Source of the DNA: Latrodectus hesperus
Taxonomy: Eukaryota > Arthropoda > Arachnida > Araneae > Theridiidae
Length of the DNA stretch: 64,000 nt
Assembly (NCBI GenBank): GCA_037975125.1
Contig: CM075853.1
Coordinates: 52,210,458 to 52,274,457 of the forward strand
Reading direction: 5' to 3'
Shown here: in pieces, positions 37,620 to 51,969 of the stretch
Layout of the letters: every line of letters starts with the position of its first letter
How positions within the stretch are numbered: position 1 is the stretch's first letter
The notes under the pieces: generated by a model
The model's input: the letters and a program-made list of their open reading frames with translations, nothing else
Database searches by the model: none
Told to the model about the DNA's origin: nothing
Program-made: the position numbers and the translations under genes

Positions 37620-39240
37620 GAGGGATAAAATACTTAGCAATATTTTCTACCATTTCTTTATTTATTGTATGCGTAGATGCTCTAAGAACTCTGAATTATG
37701 TTCTGAAATAAAAAAAAATAATTACAAAAACGTTATCATCAATAGCTCCTCAGTGACAGAGGGAATGGGGGAGAATTTAATGTTTGTTTCTTGAAGGTTA
37801 GCATGTGTGTGTCCTTATTTGAGGAGCGATTGAAAAATGCTTTTGCATTGAAAAAGTTATTTGCATTAAAGTTTTGTTACATGTCACCGTAGATGAAAAT
37901 AGATTTAAAACGTTGCCAAAATGATTTTTTATAAAATCAGTTAATATTTATATTTTCTATATACAGATTCATTACTTAAAAATATGTGAAATTTTTCTTT
38001 CGTGTTAAAATGTAATTTATTTTTAAAAAATGTCGCTCTTGTGTGTTTAGTTAAGAAATATTCAAGTCAAATAACGAAAAAATAATTATTATAAAATATT
38101 TTTCATTTAGATATTAAAGATGATGAATAACATAGGTTGTGAAAATCATTTTCTATACTCATTATCCAAATTCATTATCAACAGTTATTTTTACGAGATA
38201 AACAGAATTATCTTTTGAGATTATTTTACATTGCTTCTAATTAAATGTTGCAGTAGGAATGTTGGAGTTAAAGCTATTATTTTTTTAAAGTCAGGAGAGA
38301 AAAACTACACGTTGAAAGACTGTAAACGCCTGACATAAACAAGTGTATTAATATGAAGTAAAAATAAATATTGTTAACATCTTTTTACAGATCTGTTTTA
38401 AAAATGAAGTTTCATCGATGTTTAACTGGAAATTTATATTGATTTCTATATCGTGAGAATCCTTATTTCTTTTCATATCAACGTGAAGATTTCATGATAC
38501 CATTTCTCACTCTTGAATTAAAGGAACATTTGCTACATGTAACAAATTATTATGCTTACAACACTCAAAATATAATAAAGATAAAATTATTTTCTTTCCC
38601 TTCTCTCTCTAAGTAATACATCATTCAATACATATATTAACTTAAACAATATAAAAATTTTGAATAGATATTTTCTTACAATATATACAGATTAAGAATG
38701 AAAGACATTTATATAAATTATTATAATGGCACATTTTTATCTTAGGCTAATGATCTTATTAATGCATACAAAAAGTGTAAATTTCAATTTTAAAGTGAAA
38801 CATTCTAATTAAATTAAATTGCAAGCAAATGCATCAAATCCCTTTATGAACAACTGGAAAGGCTTAAAAATGAATCCATTTGCGCATCATTTCAATTATG
38901 TATTTAACAAGTTTTTTAATATTAGACTATAATTTTTTGAAATCAGAATATACTCAATTTAAAAGAAAATATTTATAAAGTAACAAAATCAAATAATTTA
39001 TATTAGAGACTACTTTAGTGATATCAATTTTTTCATGTTTTATATAAAAGAACGATGCGACAAAAGTAAGCATGAAAATGTTTGCAAAAATTTTTTTTAA
39101 ATGTGTAACACAAAAATAGGACCCATAAACCATCATGAAAATAACTTTCGAAATAATTTTATTGTAATTTAGTTTAAAATCTAAATCATAGCGAGAATCG
39201 CAGAATTGAAAAAAAAAATTAATCTAAATAAGAAAAAATA
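37620..39240. other. AT-rich stretch, nothing recognised
   Basis: No repeat partner or gene could be supported. Confidence 0.5.
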
Positions 39241-39249
39241 AAGCCATTT

Positions 39250-39780
39250 ATCTCATTTCCTCGAACTCTACAAACTCATTTTCAACTTAACAGCACAAAC
39301 CCGTTAAACTTTACCTCAAACGAATCAATAACTAAGGAAGAATTGTGAAATAGATCCAGGTTCGCTAGAGAGAAAGAGATAACATCGGAACCGTTTCTTA
39401 AGAAAAAATAACTTAAGATGAAGTGGGAAAGGGAAAGCTTTTCAAGTTAACAAAGACTAAATATAATAAAAAAGGGAAAAAAAGAAGAAAAAAAAAACGT
39501 TAAAAAGCCTTTCCTAATCAAGACCTCGACAACGAACACCAAATAAAGAGTTTCCATTTCTATGGTTGGAAAGTGAGGAAAAAATATTTATGGAGGTCAT
39601 TACGGGTGCAGGGGCAAACCGAAAGGGAAAAAAGTGGGCACCTAAATCAGCTGGTGAAAGTGGCTCCTAGTTTTAAGAGAGTTCAGGGACACGTTTTATT
39701 ATGCCCCTGAGGAAAGTGGTGAGAAAAGACCTTCATCAATTAATGCTCCAGACTTTCTGTGCCAAGCTCAACATTCTGAT
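39250..39780. promoter_or_regulatory. G+C-richer island with repeated AGGGAAA words
   Basis: GTGGGAAAGGGAAAGC near 39423, AAAAAGGGAAAAAAAG near 39471 and GAAAGGGAAAAAAGTGGG near 39621 all lie on the plus strand. Non-coding. It resembles the islands at 4.6, 10.4, 24.3 and 34.7 kb in this respect. Confidence 0.3.
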
Positions 39781-40149
39781 TGCAAATTTTTTTTAAAAGA
39801 AGAAATATAAAATATAAGATGCGGTGGAAACCCATTAAAAGTTTTTTCGAAGATTATTTTAAAGTAAATTTAACGAAGCGTTAATTTCGATTTCCAGATA
39901 TTTTCAGAAGATATACAAGAGCTGTAATATTTAAAGGAAATATTTTAAGATTAGTTAATTGAATTTGTAAAAGCAATGCCAATGAGATCAGTTAAAAATA
40001 AAAACATTTATAATTTCACAATAACCCATTTAAATGAGTGAAAATGAAACGTAATTAACTTCAAAGTACGTTTACTCAATAAATATACTTTGAAGTCAGT
40101 TGCATTTTTGAGGTCAAAGTTGCAATTCTTGTTTTCTACACACATTCAC

Positions 40150-40660
40150 TGGAATGAGGCTTCAATCGGTTTGTATTGTTAGCCGTTTTACGGTCACTTT
40201 ATGTATTTGGTGGATTATTCGACCGCAACCAACAATTTAAATTAGACTCCCAACACTTTAAGGCAGGCCGCAAATTCGGTAGACAATCTGATTAAGACGC
40301 TGTCTTCTAGTAGACAAAAGCGGTCACGTCGATGTCTTAGTGTGACGTAGCTAAAACAATGTATCTCACGTCATGGAATTCTTAAACCAATAAGAGCGCT
40401 GTCTCGCGGAATGTTGCCAGATATTTCAAACCTGCTAGAATCATCTCGCGCTCCACCCCTTTTCTGACGCAACTGAGACATCAATGACGTCATTTGGTCT
40501 GATGCGATTCTCGCGAGATGCTCAGCTTATCTCGCGAGACAAGTCTCATGCGATCATTTACGAATTTGTGGACTGCCTAAAGCATTCACATCAGTGTTGG
40601 GTATCGAATTCACGCACTGCAAGAATATTAATCATTCGTTTGCCAGCTTGAAGTGGCTCC
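40150..40660 (-). mobile_element. SINE family A copy, probably split by an insertion
   Basis: On the minus strand, 40590-40660 reads GGCAAACGAATGATTA and then GTGCGTGAATTCGATACCC, like the head of the family A copies (GTTCGTGAATTCGACTCC at 60.2 kb). Past the inverted-repeat element, about 40165-40235 reads TTGGTTGCGGTCGAAT, AATCCACC and ACCGTAAAACGGCTAAC. These resemble GTGGTTCGGAATCCAC and CCGTAAGTCCCGGTCTAA of the 6.4-kb body. Both halves are diverged, so the call is moderate. Confidence 0.4.
40249..40604. mobile_element. Inverted-repeat non-autonomous element (MITE-like)
   Basis: CTTTAAGGCAGGCCGCAAAT at 40256 pairs with the complement of 40561-40582 (CTTTAGGCAGTCCACAAAT), both continuing into TCG. 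The match can be extended outward to CCCAACACT on both sides, with 11 extra bases on the right. Inside, GATGTCTTAGTGTGACGT and the complement of the right half (GATGTCTCAGTTGCGTCA) also match, so the arms continue inward. It has no coding capacity. It is CpG-rich, with two TCTCGCGAGA (40509, 40530), one TGACGTCA (40485) and CCAAT near 40386. The superfamily is not assignable, as no clear target-site duplication is seen. Confidence 0.6.
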
Positions 40661-40869
40661 ATGGAGCTTTCCAAAATCCCACTATTACAGCATATGTGAA
40701 TGATTTACTGTTTGGAATAAAATTTAATTGTTCTTCTATTGTTTGTACGAAGACTAGTTAGACAAAGATCAATAATTTAACTATTATAAATAAAAAAATT
40801 CACCGGGAAGCATTAGCAACATTTTAGCTGATGGGGTGATCATTACGTGGTGTCAGAAATTAACCGAAT

Positions 40870-41641
<772 letters not shown>

Positions 41642-41649
41642 TGCAAAAA

Positions 41650-44070
41650 ATTATGTCAAATCAATTAATCACTAAATAAATATATGTTATCTCAGTTGAA
41701 CTTAAAAAAAAATTGTTTATCACAAGAAGAGTGATTCTTATTATCTTTTAGCATTTAAATTTTAAACTAAAATAACTAATTTGTAATTTTACTGACCGTA
41801 TTTTGAAATTAATAAAAATTCTTATCTATTAATGCTTTAGCGCAGTGAGATTTAAATCAGTTGTAAAAAAAAAACCCCATTAACAAAGGATATTATGAAT
41901 AAACATGTACGATGTAAAAAGGGAATATTTTTTTAAATTTCAATTCATATATAAAACGTCACTTTTGATAGGAATTTAAAATATTCGAATTATGACAAGA
42001 ACGATTTTAAAAAACTTGAATTTTTGAATTTTGAAACATTCTTAACATTTTTAAGATTTAAAAATTCAAATAAACCATATTTAATTCTGACAATCTTGAA
42101 ATGGTATTAAACATATAATACTTTTCAAATAAAACTAAAACACATTTTTAATTAGTTAGAAATCACTATTATAATAAATATTTTTGAAAAAATTATTTAA
42201 ACTCCAACCGATAACAGTGTGTGACTGACAGGAGAAAAATAAACTCTTCTACTAAAATATATTGATCTATTTCATAATTATTTTGATAAAATATAATACA
42301 GCAGAATCAAATGAAGTAATTTTCATTAATTAGAATTTACATAAAAGGAACGAACTCTGAAGTTCATACAGAAGTTTCAGGTTTTATAGCAGAGAGATAT
42401 AGAGTGTATATATATAATGAAAGTTTGTAAAACTGAAATAACCTATAGGAAAATTAACATTGAATATTTTAAGGTAAAAAGCAACATCCCCCTCAAAAAA
42501 TTTGTTTCACTTAGTTGAAAAGTTTTATATCGAATAAGTATTCTATATGAGATAACTCAACATGTAATATAAACGTTACATTATGCAATATAGAATATTA
42601 AATGTAAACATTGGTATTTAAGGCGAGTTGTAAATGACCTTTTCATATTTTAAGTTTTAAGCCAATAAAATAATAGTTTGCAGATTGATTTAAAATATAA
42701 ATTTATTTATCGCTCATTAATTAATCTAAGGGGCTGATGAAGTCTGCAAGCAGAAAACTTTGAAATACAGAAGATTAATAGCGAGCGCCAACGGAGATTC
42801 CGTTTTTAGAAGTTATGTCATAAGTAACAAAGAAATAGCTTTACAATAGCTTACATGTAATTAATAAAATTTGATTAAAGGAACTGAAATTATAAGCTGA
42901 TTAATACAACAAGCAAGAATTCATTTGGAGAAAAATATTATTAATTTAAAATTGGTGATATTTTTTTATAAATGTTTAATTCCATTTTTTCTTAAGCAAT
43001 TACCAATTTGAATCTGACCTTTTATTGAAAAAATTCTCACAAAAAAGTTAAACAAATGGAAATATTTATCAAATTAAAGTTGATCCATAATATTAAATAA
43101 ATTAAAATTTTACTTACTGAATGAAAAACGGACAAGTAAATAACCTCTGATTCAGAATCGATGGGTAAGAATTTCGAGATCAATACCTATAATAGAAAAG
43201 ACAAAAATATAAGAATATTTATCCTATTTATTTGTGCAAAAATAAACATTAATAAAAAATAATTTATGTAATTCGATAAATAATTTTTTTCAAAAATAAA
43301 ACACAAAATTTATAATAATTCAGAAAAATTTAACATTAATATAAGTAAAAAAACGTTATATATATAATTAGTAAAAAACAAATTAAAGTTGACACCTTTT
43401 TTATAAGAAAATCTTAAAGCATTAATATACTTATTAATCTAATAAGTTTTTAAAATTATATAAAACTGAATCCCTAGTGAAATTCGTAATGACCGCATTA
43501 ATTGTTCTATTTCAAAAATATAGTTTTCAAAAATATAAAATATAGTTACGTATATTGTGTCTGCATACTATATAGAGTGATCACTGATAATTAAGATTAC
43601 AGCAATAAAAAGTATGGTTTCCCCCAAAAAAATATCTAAATGTGTGATTTCTTGAGTTTTCTAAGACATTTGAGATAGAGAAATCTAAATTTTGGAAAAA
43701 TCCTTTTCTGTTTGAATCAGATAAATTATCAATGAAAAAATTAAAAAACTTTTATATTATGTGCAACGTTTTGAATTAGCATATTTAACTGAAACAAATA
43801 AATCAAAGCCAATAAAAGATCTTTAATACATTAACCTTCACACCAACATTATATAAAGTTCGATAGACATGTATAAAAAAATTAACAGTCGAAATTCTAA
43901 GAAACAACCTTAATTATTACAAATTCAAAGCAAAAAAATCTTTAATTTAAAAATGCTATGCTTTTAGGAAATTATTTTGAAAATAATATTTAATAAACAT
44001 GAAAGTCTAAGTAAAAAAAATATTCTTGGGATTCGTTCCAAAAATAAAATGCATTAAGTTAATAAGAATA
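41650..44070. other. AT-rich stretch, nothing recognised
   Basis: No element or gene could be supported. A minor TA run occurs near 42407-42418. Confidence 0.5.
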
Positions 44071-44075
44071 CCTAA

Positions 44076-44107
44076 CCGGGTGGCGCGATTTCTAATGCTC
44101 CACCCGG
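44076..44107. repeat. Hairpin CCGGGTGG/CCACCCGG
   Basis: Perfect 8-bp G+C-rich arms at 44076-44083 and 44100-44107 with a 16-base loop. The GGTGGCGCGATTTCTAATGC stretch resembles a decayed tRNA A-box, so it may be a SINE head scrap. Confidence 0.5.
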
Positions 44108-44158
44108 AAGAAAACTAAAGAAAAATCTTTAAACGACATATTCAGGAAATTTAGCTTC

Positions 44159-44281
<123 letters not shown>

Positions 44282-44289
44282 TAAAATAT

Positions 44290-44790
44290 TTTATTAATTA
44301 GAAATAAATCGAGATCGGCGTATAAATGCAATAAATGTATTTAATGGGCTTCATTGAGCCATTTCACGGTAGCAAAGAGATTCAAAGTTCCATGGACTAT
44401 AGAATCAAACGCTGTCCTATTTTATGGACAACTAGATAACAATAAAAACTTAGCTAATATCAATTTAAAAAATTCATTAAGAAAACACTTTTCTAACATA
44501 TTTTGTAAGAAACCTACTTTTAAGCATATTTATTGTTTTAAAATTTATTGTAAAACAAAAAGTCATGAAATTTCGAGTTGAATTATCATTTTACATTTTA
44601 GCTCATTATTTTTTTTAACAATTTACACAAATGTATCCATTAAGCATTTCATTCAATGCATTAATGCATTTCAATACAATGGTTGAAGTGCGATCATTAT
44701 TGCACATTAAATGAGTACTAATGTACTAATTATTGAACACAATTAGAAATTGCAGAAATTAATGTAAGTCAAATATATATATAACATCAA
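44290..44790. other. AT-rich stretch, nothing recognised
   Basis: The plus frame 44354-44581 is Lys/Ser/Phe-rich with no motif. CATTAATGCATTTC-type words recur near 44640-44710 but do not form a clear repeat. Confidence 0.45.
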
Positions 44791-44799
44791 GTACACAAT

Positions 44800-45300
44800 T
44801 TTCATAAACTGCTCCCCTCACCCCCGAGGTTTGATGAATCACCCATCCATCATCAAGAAGGGGACGTTGAAAAGAAAAAATCGAAGAGAAGTGAAAGTTG
44901 ATAAACCCCAAATCAAATGTCGATAGCGGAAATGAATTTAATTGAAAGAAGTAGCTGGGGTGTCAGGAGGAAGGCAATCTAATCACAATCTAAAAATATT
45001 ATTGATGGATTGCTAGGCTTAGGAAACCTATCTGACATATTAATGATTCTCACAAGTACACCGAGTTGTTCAAAAAGAAGAAACTTTTAAAAAGGCATCC
45101 ATCAAAGTGTGTCTTCATTTATCTCCCTATGACTTCAATAATAATTACGCTTCAATTGATTTCTGAAAGTGGGAAGGCGTATCTTCTTCAAATGGAATAT
45201 TATAATTGTCTTGAAAGTGTTTTTTTTTATTAATCTAAAGGGAAAAGGGATAAAAATGTTAAACTTTCAAAAGACTCATTAGAAACGTGAGATGCGTATG
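44800..45300. promoter_or_regulatory. G+C-richer island, candidate conserved non-coding element
   Basis: Starts with CTCCCCTCACCCCCGAGG near 44812 and contains AGGGGACGTTG near 44859 and AGGGAAAAGGGAT near 45239. Non-coding. Confidence 0.25.
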
Positions 45301-45309
45301 TTTATGATA

Positions 45310-47630
45310 TTAACGCGAAAAAACTTTCTATACGTCAAGTTTTAAGAAGAATACAAATTTGTTTTTTGTGTGTCGTTGTGATCATAAACTTTATAAAGTT
45401 TGCTACAATCTAGAAAAAATATTTACTGTCAAGATCAAAGGGGAAAAAATTAATATTAAACTTTAAATTGAGCGAAAAATAGTTGAAGGCAGACATTTAG
45501 TAAGGAAAATAATATTTAAACATTTATTTTTAAATTTTAAAACGGTAAACAAATACTTTGTTCTTTTATTAAAACAATACGGAGCAAAAAATGAAAATTT
45601 ATTTAAAAAATAATATATTTTGATTAAAAATGTACAATGCTCAAGATGTAAAATATAAATAACAGAACACTATATATCTGAAAGACACAATAAGAAATAA
45701 AAATTTAAATGATTTAGTCAACTATATTAAAAATTTTCTTATTTAACTGACTTACAATTGTTATCAAATAGTTTTCAGTCAAACAATGCAGAGGATTTAA
45801 TGTGCAATATTTTTATTTTATTCTAGATTTATTGAAACAAAAGAATAACTCAATAATAAAGTACGACCACCATTTTCCAGAAATGTTTTCTATAATAACT
45901 GTTCTGAAACACACACATTGTGAGATTCAGTCGAAATATATATTATACGAATTTTACATAAACATCCAGTTAGACACGTGAGTTTATAGTTGTATTTAAA
46001 ATTGAAATAATTTATTTGTGTATTTTATTATAATTAATATCAAAATGTTCAAAACAAAGTTTTGGATTTCAGAAATAATACTTTGGAAAATGTTTACGTT
46101 GAAAAAATTTTTTTTGAATGTCTTTTTAGAAATCAAAGAATTGAAGTGAAGCGATATGTTGTGATTCCAGATTCAGAAATTGTACATTTAGAAAATCAGG
46201 AATATTATTTTTGAATCTGAATTTATTTTGGAACTGAACTCTTTTCACTTAACTTTTTTGAAAATAAATTTCTGAAACAAATGCATATTTCTAATAATTT
46301 GGAAACAAAATTATAAGATATGAAAAATACTATTTCATACTTCAGAAGAAAATCTTATAATTTAAAATCGATAAAATTAAAGAAAATATTCGATTATTTC
46401 CACGATGCGAACAAAGCTTTTTTTTATGATAAAGAACAAGACATGATCGCTTTGTCATGACAAACATTCAGGTAAAAATCAGTACAAAACTACTGAATAC
46501 ATATTTTTAAAATTATGATAAAAGTAAGCTGAATTTAAAATTTTAAAAATTAAAAAATATTCCAAAATTGATGTTTAAAATAAAGTTTACTTAGCTTTTG
46601 AATAAAGATTAAACTTTTTGTTTTTATTCAGAATAATATTTTGAAGCTATATATTTTATTTTAATTCAATTTAATTCTTTTAGTTCAAGATACTAAATTC
46701 AGATTAGATGCAATGGACGATGGGCAATGACATCATGGTACTATGTGTTTCTCACTATTAATGCAAAATTAATAAATTTAATTTGTAACTTTTTTAGAGA
46801 ATTATTTCTGAAAGTCTAAAAAAGTATGTATTAAATAATTGATAACGAAAAATTATCTAAAATCAAAATATAAAGGAAAGCTTATCAAAGTTTTGTTTTA
46901 AAATACAATAAATTCCATCAACTTAATTTATTTGATTTATCAAGTAAAATAAACCACCTTATCGCGTTAATTAGATTATAAAAAAATACGAATTACATTG
47001 AAAATACCATAAAATATATCAATTCATAACATCTACATATCTAAACAACACTCCTTCAGTCAATAAATAACAATAAGCGAAAGATGCATTAGGTTGTACG
47101 ACACCAAACAACTAGAACATAAAAATAAATTTAAATTACTTATGAAAATGAAATCGTAAATCAATTGAGTCTAGACATTAATATCCGAAAAGAAAAACAT
47201 TACTAAAACAGAATAAAGAAAAATGGAGCATTGATTATTCGTCTATTAATCTCTCTAGCGAAAATATGTAGAAAAATAAACATTTTAAAAGCTAAAATGT
47301 TGCCTTTTAAATATATCAAGACATTTTAAAACACGATAATTCTAATCTTAATAAAACCAGGCAACGAAGAAAAGCCATTTTTACATATACTTTAAAAATG
47401 GTCCTCAGTCAAAATCATCAGACGTATAACAGATTCTCTAATTACAACAAAACTATTTGCCACTTTATTGCCGCGTTTAATTACAGAAACAATAAATTTT
47501 TAACGAAAACCTTTATCATAACTCCCTTTTTGGAACCAAGAGGGCAAAATTTACGTGGCAAAAATCTGTTACCTTCCAAAGAATAATAACTATTATCTTC
47601 ATTATGCTAGAAACACACGTAAACAAATAG
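45310..47630. other. AT-rich stretch, nothing recognised
   Basis: Long A/T-rich sequence without repeat partners. The frame at 47398-47586 has no recognisable motif. Confidence 0.5.
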
Positions 47631-47639
47631 AAACTGCAT

Positions 47640-48140
47640 TCTTTTGGAAGAAGCTTAATTTTAGAAATGGAAAATTCAGCAGACCCTCTTATTTTATCTA
47701 ATGCAACCCCCCCCTCTCTCGAAGTAATTACACGGATTCGGTCAGGCGTGGGGACACGTCTCTCATTTAAAATGCGAGCGTTAAAAATTAAACACGTCAC
47801 ACGAATTGTGGAGCTGGAGATAGAGTTTAAAGGTTGAAGAGGAAGCGGTTGGAAGAGTGTGTATAGTTACATGCTATTAAACTAAATCGTCTTAATTGAG
47901 TTGCAGGTAAGGAGAGCAAGAGAGTGCACACACAAACGCCGTTTCGGTCGAATTGGCGACTCAGTCATTAAATATTGCCATGAGATTGGCGAGAAATTAA
48001 TGAAGATTTTTGAAGGAGACTGCCAGAAGACACGTGATTGAAAGCAATTTGGTTTACGTGCGAATTTTAATGTTCGTCGCGATTGGCAACTGTTTTAAGA
48101 GTTTATATATTCACATGTCGTGGAGGGTTTAGGTTGATTC
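47640..48140. promoter_or_regulatory. G+C-richer island, candidate conserved non-coding element
   Basis: Contains CACGGATTCGGTCAGGCGTG near 47731, a GAGAGTGCACACACAAACGC stretch near 47919 and CACGTGATTG near 48031 (an E-box, CACGTG). The minus frame across it has no motif. Confidence 0.3.
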
Positions 48141-48149
48141 TGAAGGTGT

Positions 48150-49380
48150 GAAACGTAGGAAAAGATAATAGTAGAATGAAATGTCTAATAAATGTATATA
48201 GGTTTACAAATAAAAGGAAACATTTCACAACTTTTCCTTTGGTATTCAGCTTAAAAACTGATGTTCATATTTCTACGAATAAATATAACTGTAATGATCT
48301 AAATATCTCTGAGTGTGTACTATTAGCATTTAATCTCTGCTTCAATCAATTCAAGTACTATACAATTCTTTGTGTTAAAAATTAGTTTTAGAAAAATTTT
48401 AGCTTTAAAAATTGTTACCTGTTTTATATCCATTACTTGAATAAAATATGATCGATTTCTCAGAACACAACAAAACAATACTCAAAATAAACAAAAAATA
48501 TAAAAAAAAAAAATTCAAAACTAAAAAAGTTCGTTATTTAAAATTAACCATTATTTCAGTTGTAAGATATAAATTAAAAATTTTCCAAAATATTCTAACA
48601 AGAATTATATAGTACATTTTGTCTAATTTCTAAAAGCAGTTTCAAATGGTTTTCATGTTTATTTTTAGTAACTGGTTTAAATATTTTTCACTCAATGATA
48701 TTCATTGGAAATATATGCATTCTAAAATAATCTCAATAAACTAAAATAATCATTTTATGAAAATGAAAAAAAAATCAATATCATAAGAATGCAAATTATC
48801 TCATTTAAACAAATTCATATAGCTCAATCTTTATACTAATACTTTATATACAAAAAAATTAAAACATAATTTTTGTTCAAATATGAAAGAAAAATGAACT
48901 TTTTCAAATCTGATAAAGTTAAACTGTATTATTCAAATTTAATAAATATAAACTTTATCTTTCTCCAAATGTTTAGGAGATAGTATACCAAAATAACCAC
49001 AATATTAATATAAAAAATTCATGAAAAAACCCTTCATTTTTACTTAAAACATAGAGATCTGAAAATAATAATCAGCAGCAGTTAACTTTCATATGTATAC
49101 CAGAAAAAATGATGAAAATATTCGTTTTAAAATATAACAAAGAGCAAAGTAAAAAATACTAAGAATACAGTTTACATTTATTTAAGTAAATTGCTAGCAT
49201 CAATATGGTGTGTGTATATATATATATATAATAGGGTATATAAAAACTCTTCTAGAAAATTTTATATGGTTTACAAAATAAGAAAGTCTAGTATACTTAC
49301 TGTACAATACCGGTAGATTGATGACTAATGTGGTTTGAACAAGCGTACAAAAATTTTGCCTTTATATTTAGATAACATCT
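48150..49380. other. AT-rich stretch with a short TG/TA tract
   Basis: A (TG)n(TA)n tract lies at about 49207-49231. Nothing else is recognised. Confidence 0.5.
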
Positions 49381-49389
49381 CATCTATTT

Positions 49390-49680
49390 TAGCAGAGGTA
49401 TCTCCTCCCACCGTTAGAAGAGAAGCCCAAATTTGCATCACGATATTTTGGACCTAAATCAAAAGGACCGACATCGTAAACAATTTCTGCTTACAAAATT
49501 TCTTGCTGGTCAAGCACGTTCTTTTTCCAGCAGAAAAACGTCACGCAATTCGTGCATTTACTCTTTTTTATACTATCTAAAGAACCATAAGAAGACGTGG
49601 ATAAAAAGAAGCGGCCGCCTCTTTAAGGGAGAAGTTTAAGAAGAAACAATGGGCGTCTTAAAAAGCGGAAATATAACAGT
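49390..49680. promoter_or_regulatory. Small G+C-richer island
   Basis: Contains GAGGTATCTCCTCCCACCG and GAAGCGGCCGCCTC. A 68-codon frame is open on the plus strand (49433-49639), with no family motif. Confidence 0.25.
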
Positions 49681-49689
49681 TTAAATTTG

Positions 49690-51350
49690 TCTTTTCAAAA
49701 TATATTAGGAAGACATAACAATAATGCACTTCAATGATTATTTTTGTCTATCAGAGTCATAATGCTTAAAAAGTTTGAAATAACCATAAAATAATGAGAA
49801 AGCGGATATTCGTAGTTACGTGTTCGGACAAGATCATTAAAAAAATGTAAACAATAATTTTTAGTTTTCAAGGAAGCAATAAGCGTTCATCATTTTTACG
49901 AAGATAAATGAAGAAAGAACGATGTTTCTTTGAAACATTACCGATTGAAAGAGAATACGTTGCAAAATAAATATTTAAAAACAAATTTAATATACCGTAA
50001 TATTAATTTTTAAATAATTTAAAACTCACACGACGTATTTAATTTAATTCGTTTTCCTAGAATTAAAACTATACGAAACGCATCATCATATGAAAATAAA
50101 AATTTGAATTTAAGAAATAATTAATTTGAGAAAAATGCTCGCAAATAAACTTCATATGGAGATATTTAAAACAAAGAAATCAACTTTCACAAATATTAAT
50201 TTAAATATACGGAGAATAAAATCTAATATTAAATAGAATGACTGATAGTTTAAAACGATCATAACTTTTTTTGTGAGAGCACATAAATTATATAATTAAT
50301 ATTAATTAAATACAACATGCACAAAGAAACTTATGACTTTATTTAAGTAATTAAAATTCAACAAGATCGTGAATCATTAAACTGCTAATAGATTCAATTA
50401 AAACTATTTAAGTTACTACCATTACATAATTAATATAAAAGCAATATCCGGAATATCAATATGTTCCTTTTTAAAATTTTCTTATTTAACTTTTAAAATT
50501 TTCGTGTTTCTAATATTTCTTGTCTTTGAAGTCAAAATTATTATTAAATATTAATTAGATTTTTAAAAATAAGTATAAAATGTATTTCTCAAATCATACA
50601 GCAATAGCAGATAAAGAGAAACGAAAATTAAAGGACATTTTTTGACTAAATTTTATAGAAAACCGTGAATAAAAATTTTATGAATATAGAATTTGCTGAT
50701 TAAGTTAATAAATGTTTAACATTATCTAAATTATTTTAATAGTTTCTTTTATTAATTGAGATGCGGAGACAGATTGGAAATATATAATTCACATAAAAAC
50801 TTTGTGATTTATATGAATAAAATTAAAAAATAAACTTTTTAATGCCAAATACAGAAAGAAGAGTAAGGTAATGAATGTACGCTGGGACATTTTATCTTAT
50901 TTGACAGCTTTAGGATTAAATTTAATATTTTATTAATACCTGAATATTTCTTAAAGCTACATTTACGATACAAATTCTTCTTCGTATAGATTACCAAAAA
51001 CGTTATTTTCTTAACTAAAACTAATAAAATATAGTATATTAAGTATTATGAACATTAAAAACAAATACTGTAATTACTATTATTATACAACTAAAAGTTG
51101 TTTCCAGGAATACAAAATTAAATCAAAGTCATGTAAAAATGTGTTTTTAAATGTTATCCTAATCTTAAATGACTAAAGAACGAGTACATGAATTGCCATC
51201 GAAATTTATGTCGCATAAATAATAAAAGAATCATATATATATTTACTAGATTCACATATTTACTAGAATTACATCATTTGTTCATCTGGTTAAACACTAT
51301 GGTGGAGATGGGATAAGTTCAGCTTAACTTGAGTTTTAATACAAACATGC
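49690..51350. other. AT-rich stretch, nothing recognised
   Basis: Near the right end ATATTTACTAGATTCACA is followed by ATATTTACTAGAATTACA, a short direct repeat. Otherwise empty. Confidence 0.5.
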
Positions 51351-51359
51351 AATTTAAGT

Positions 51360-51960
51360 AAAATCTGCTTTTATAACGCCATGGCAGCAGTCTGCCAGCG
51401 AAATTTTCATTTCACTCAATTCCACCCGTTGCTTTCTAATTCAATTAAGGGCCAAGGTAAACGTTTCCCATCCGGTGCTTAAGCCACCGTGTAAACCTAA
51501 GTGAAGATAGATAGCCGCGACGAACCATCTTAGTTAAGATAGATAACCTTTCCGGAAACCACAAAGACCTTGATGGAAACACTCTGTCGCGATGCAATTA
51601 TTATTCGCTTTCGTCCTGTATGCACGCTCGAGGGCTATAGCGGACATGGGGCGTGAGTGGTCCCCCCTTCAGAATTTATGATTGTTGATTTTTGATCGCT
51701 TACCATTTGTAGGGATATTAACGACCCTTTAGTGAGATGAAAGATGAAGCCTAACGCTATTTTGCATGCAAGGCTTTTCGAAACAACGTGATAAATGCGA
51801 AGAGAGTTCTGCTGATGACGCTGTGCTTAAAGAGATGACTTTACCCATCCGATTAATCTAAATGTCAAGGGTACACAAAATGTTTCTATTTCCTCATCGA
51901 TACTCTAGATAGCGTTGAATTAGAAGACGATAAATGATGTTTAAATCTCTGTAGAAAGTG
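51360..51960. promoter_or_regulatory. G+C-richer island with clustered GATA and other factor words
   Basis: GATA occurs at 51506, 51510, 51538 and 51542 as two AGATAGATA pairs about 32 bp apart. Next to them are AACCACAAA (Runx-like word, 51557-51565) and GACCTTGA (complement TCAAGGTC, an FTZ-F1/ERR-type half site, 51566-51573). The core also has TAATTCAATTAAGGG near 51438 and GTAAACG (forkhead-like) near 51457. The words are seen directly; enhancer function is inferred. Confidence 0.4.
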
Positions 51961-51969
51961 AAGTCAAGA

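Noticed and set aside
40509..40539. TCTCGCGAGA pair as a host gene promoter
   Set aside because: The words lie inside an inverted-repeat mobile element and no exon follows within reach; kept as a property of the element instead.
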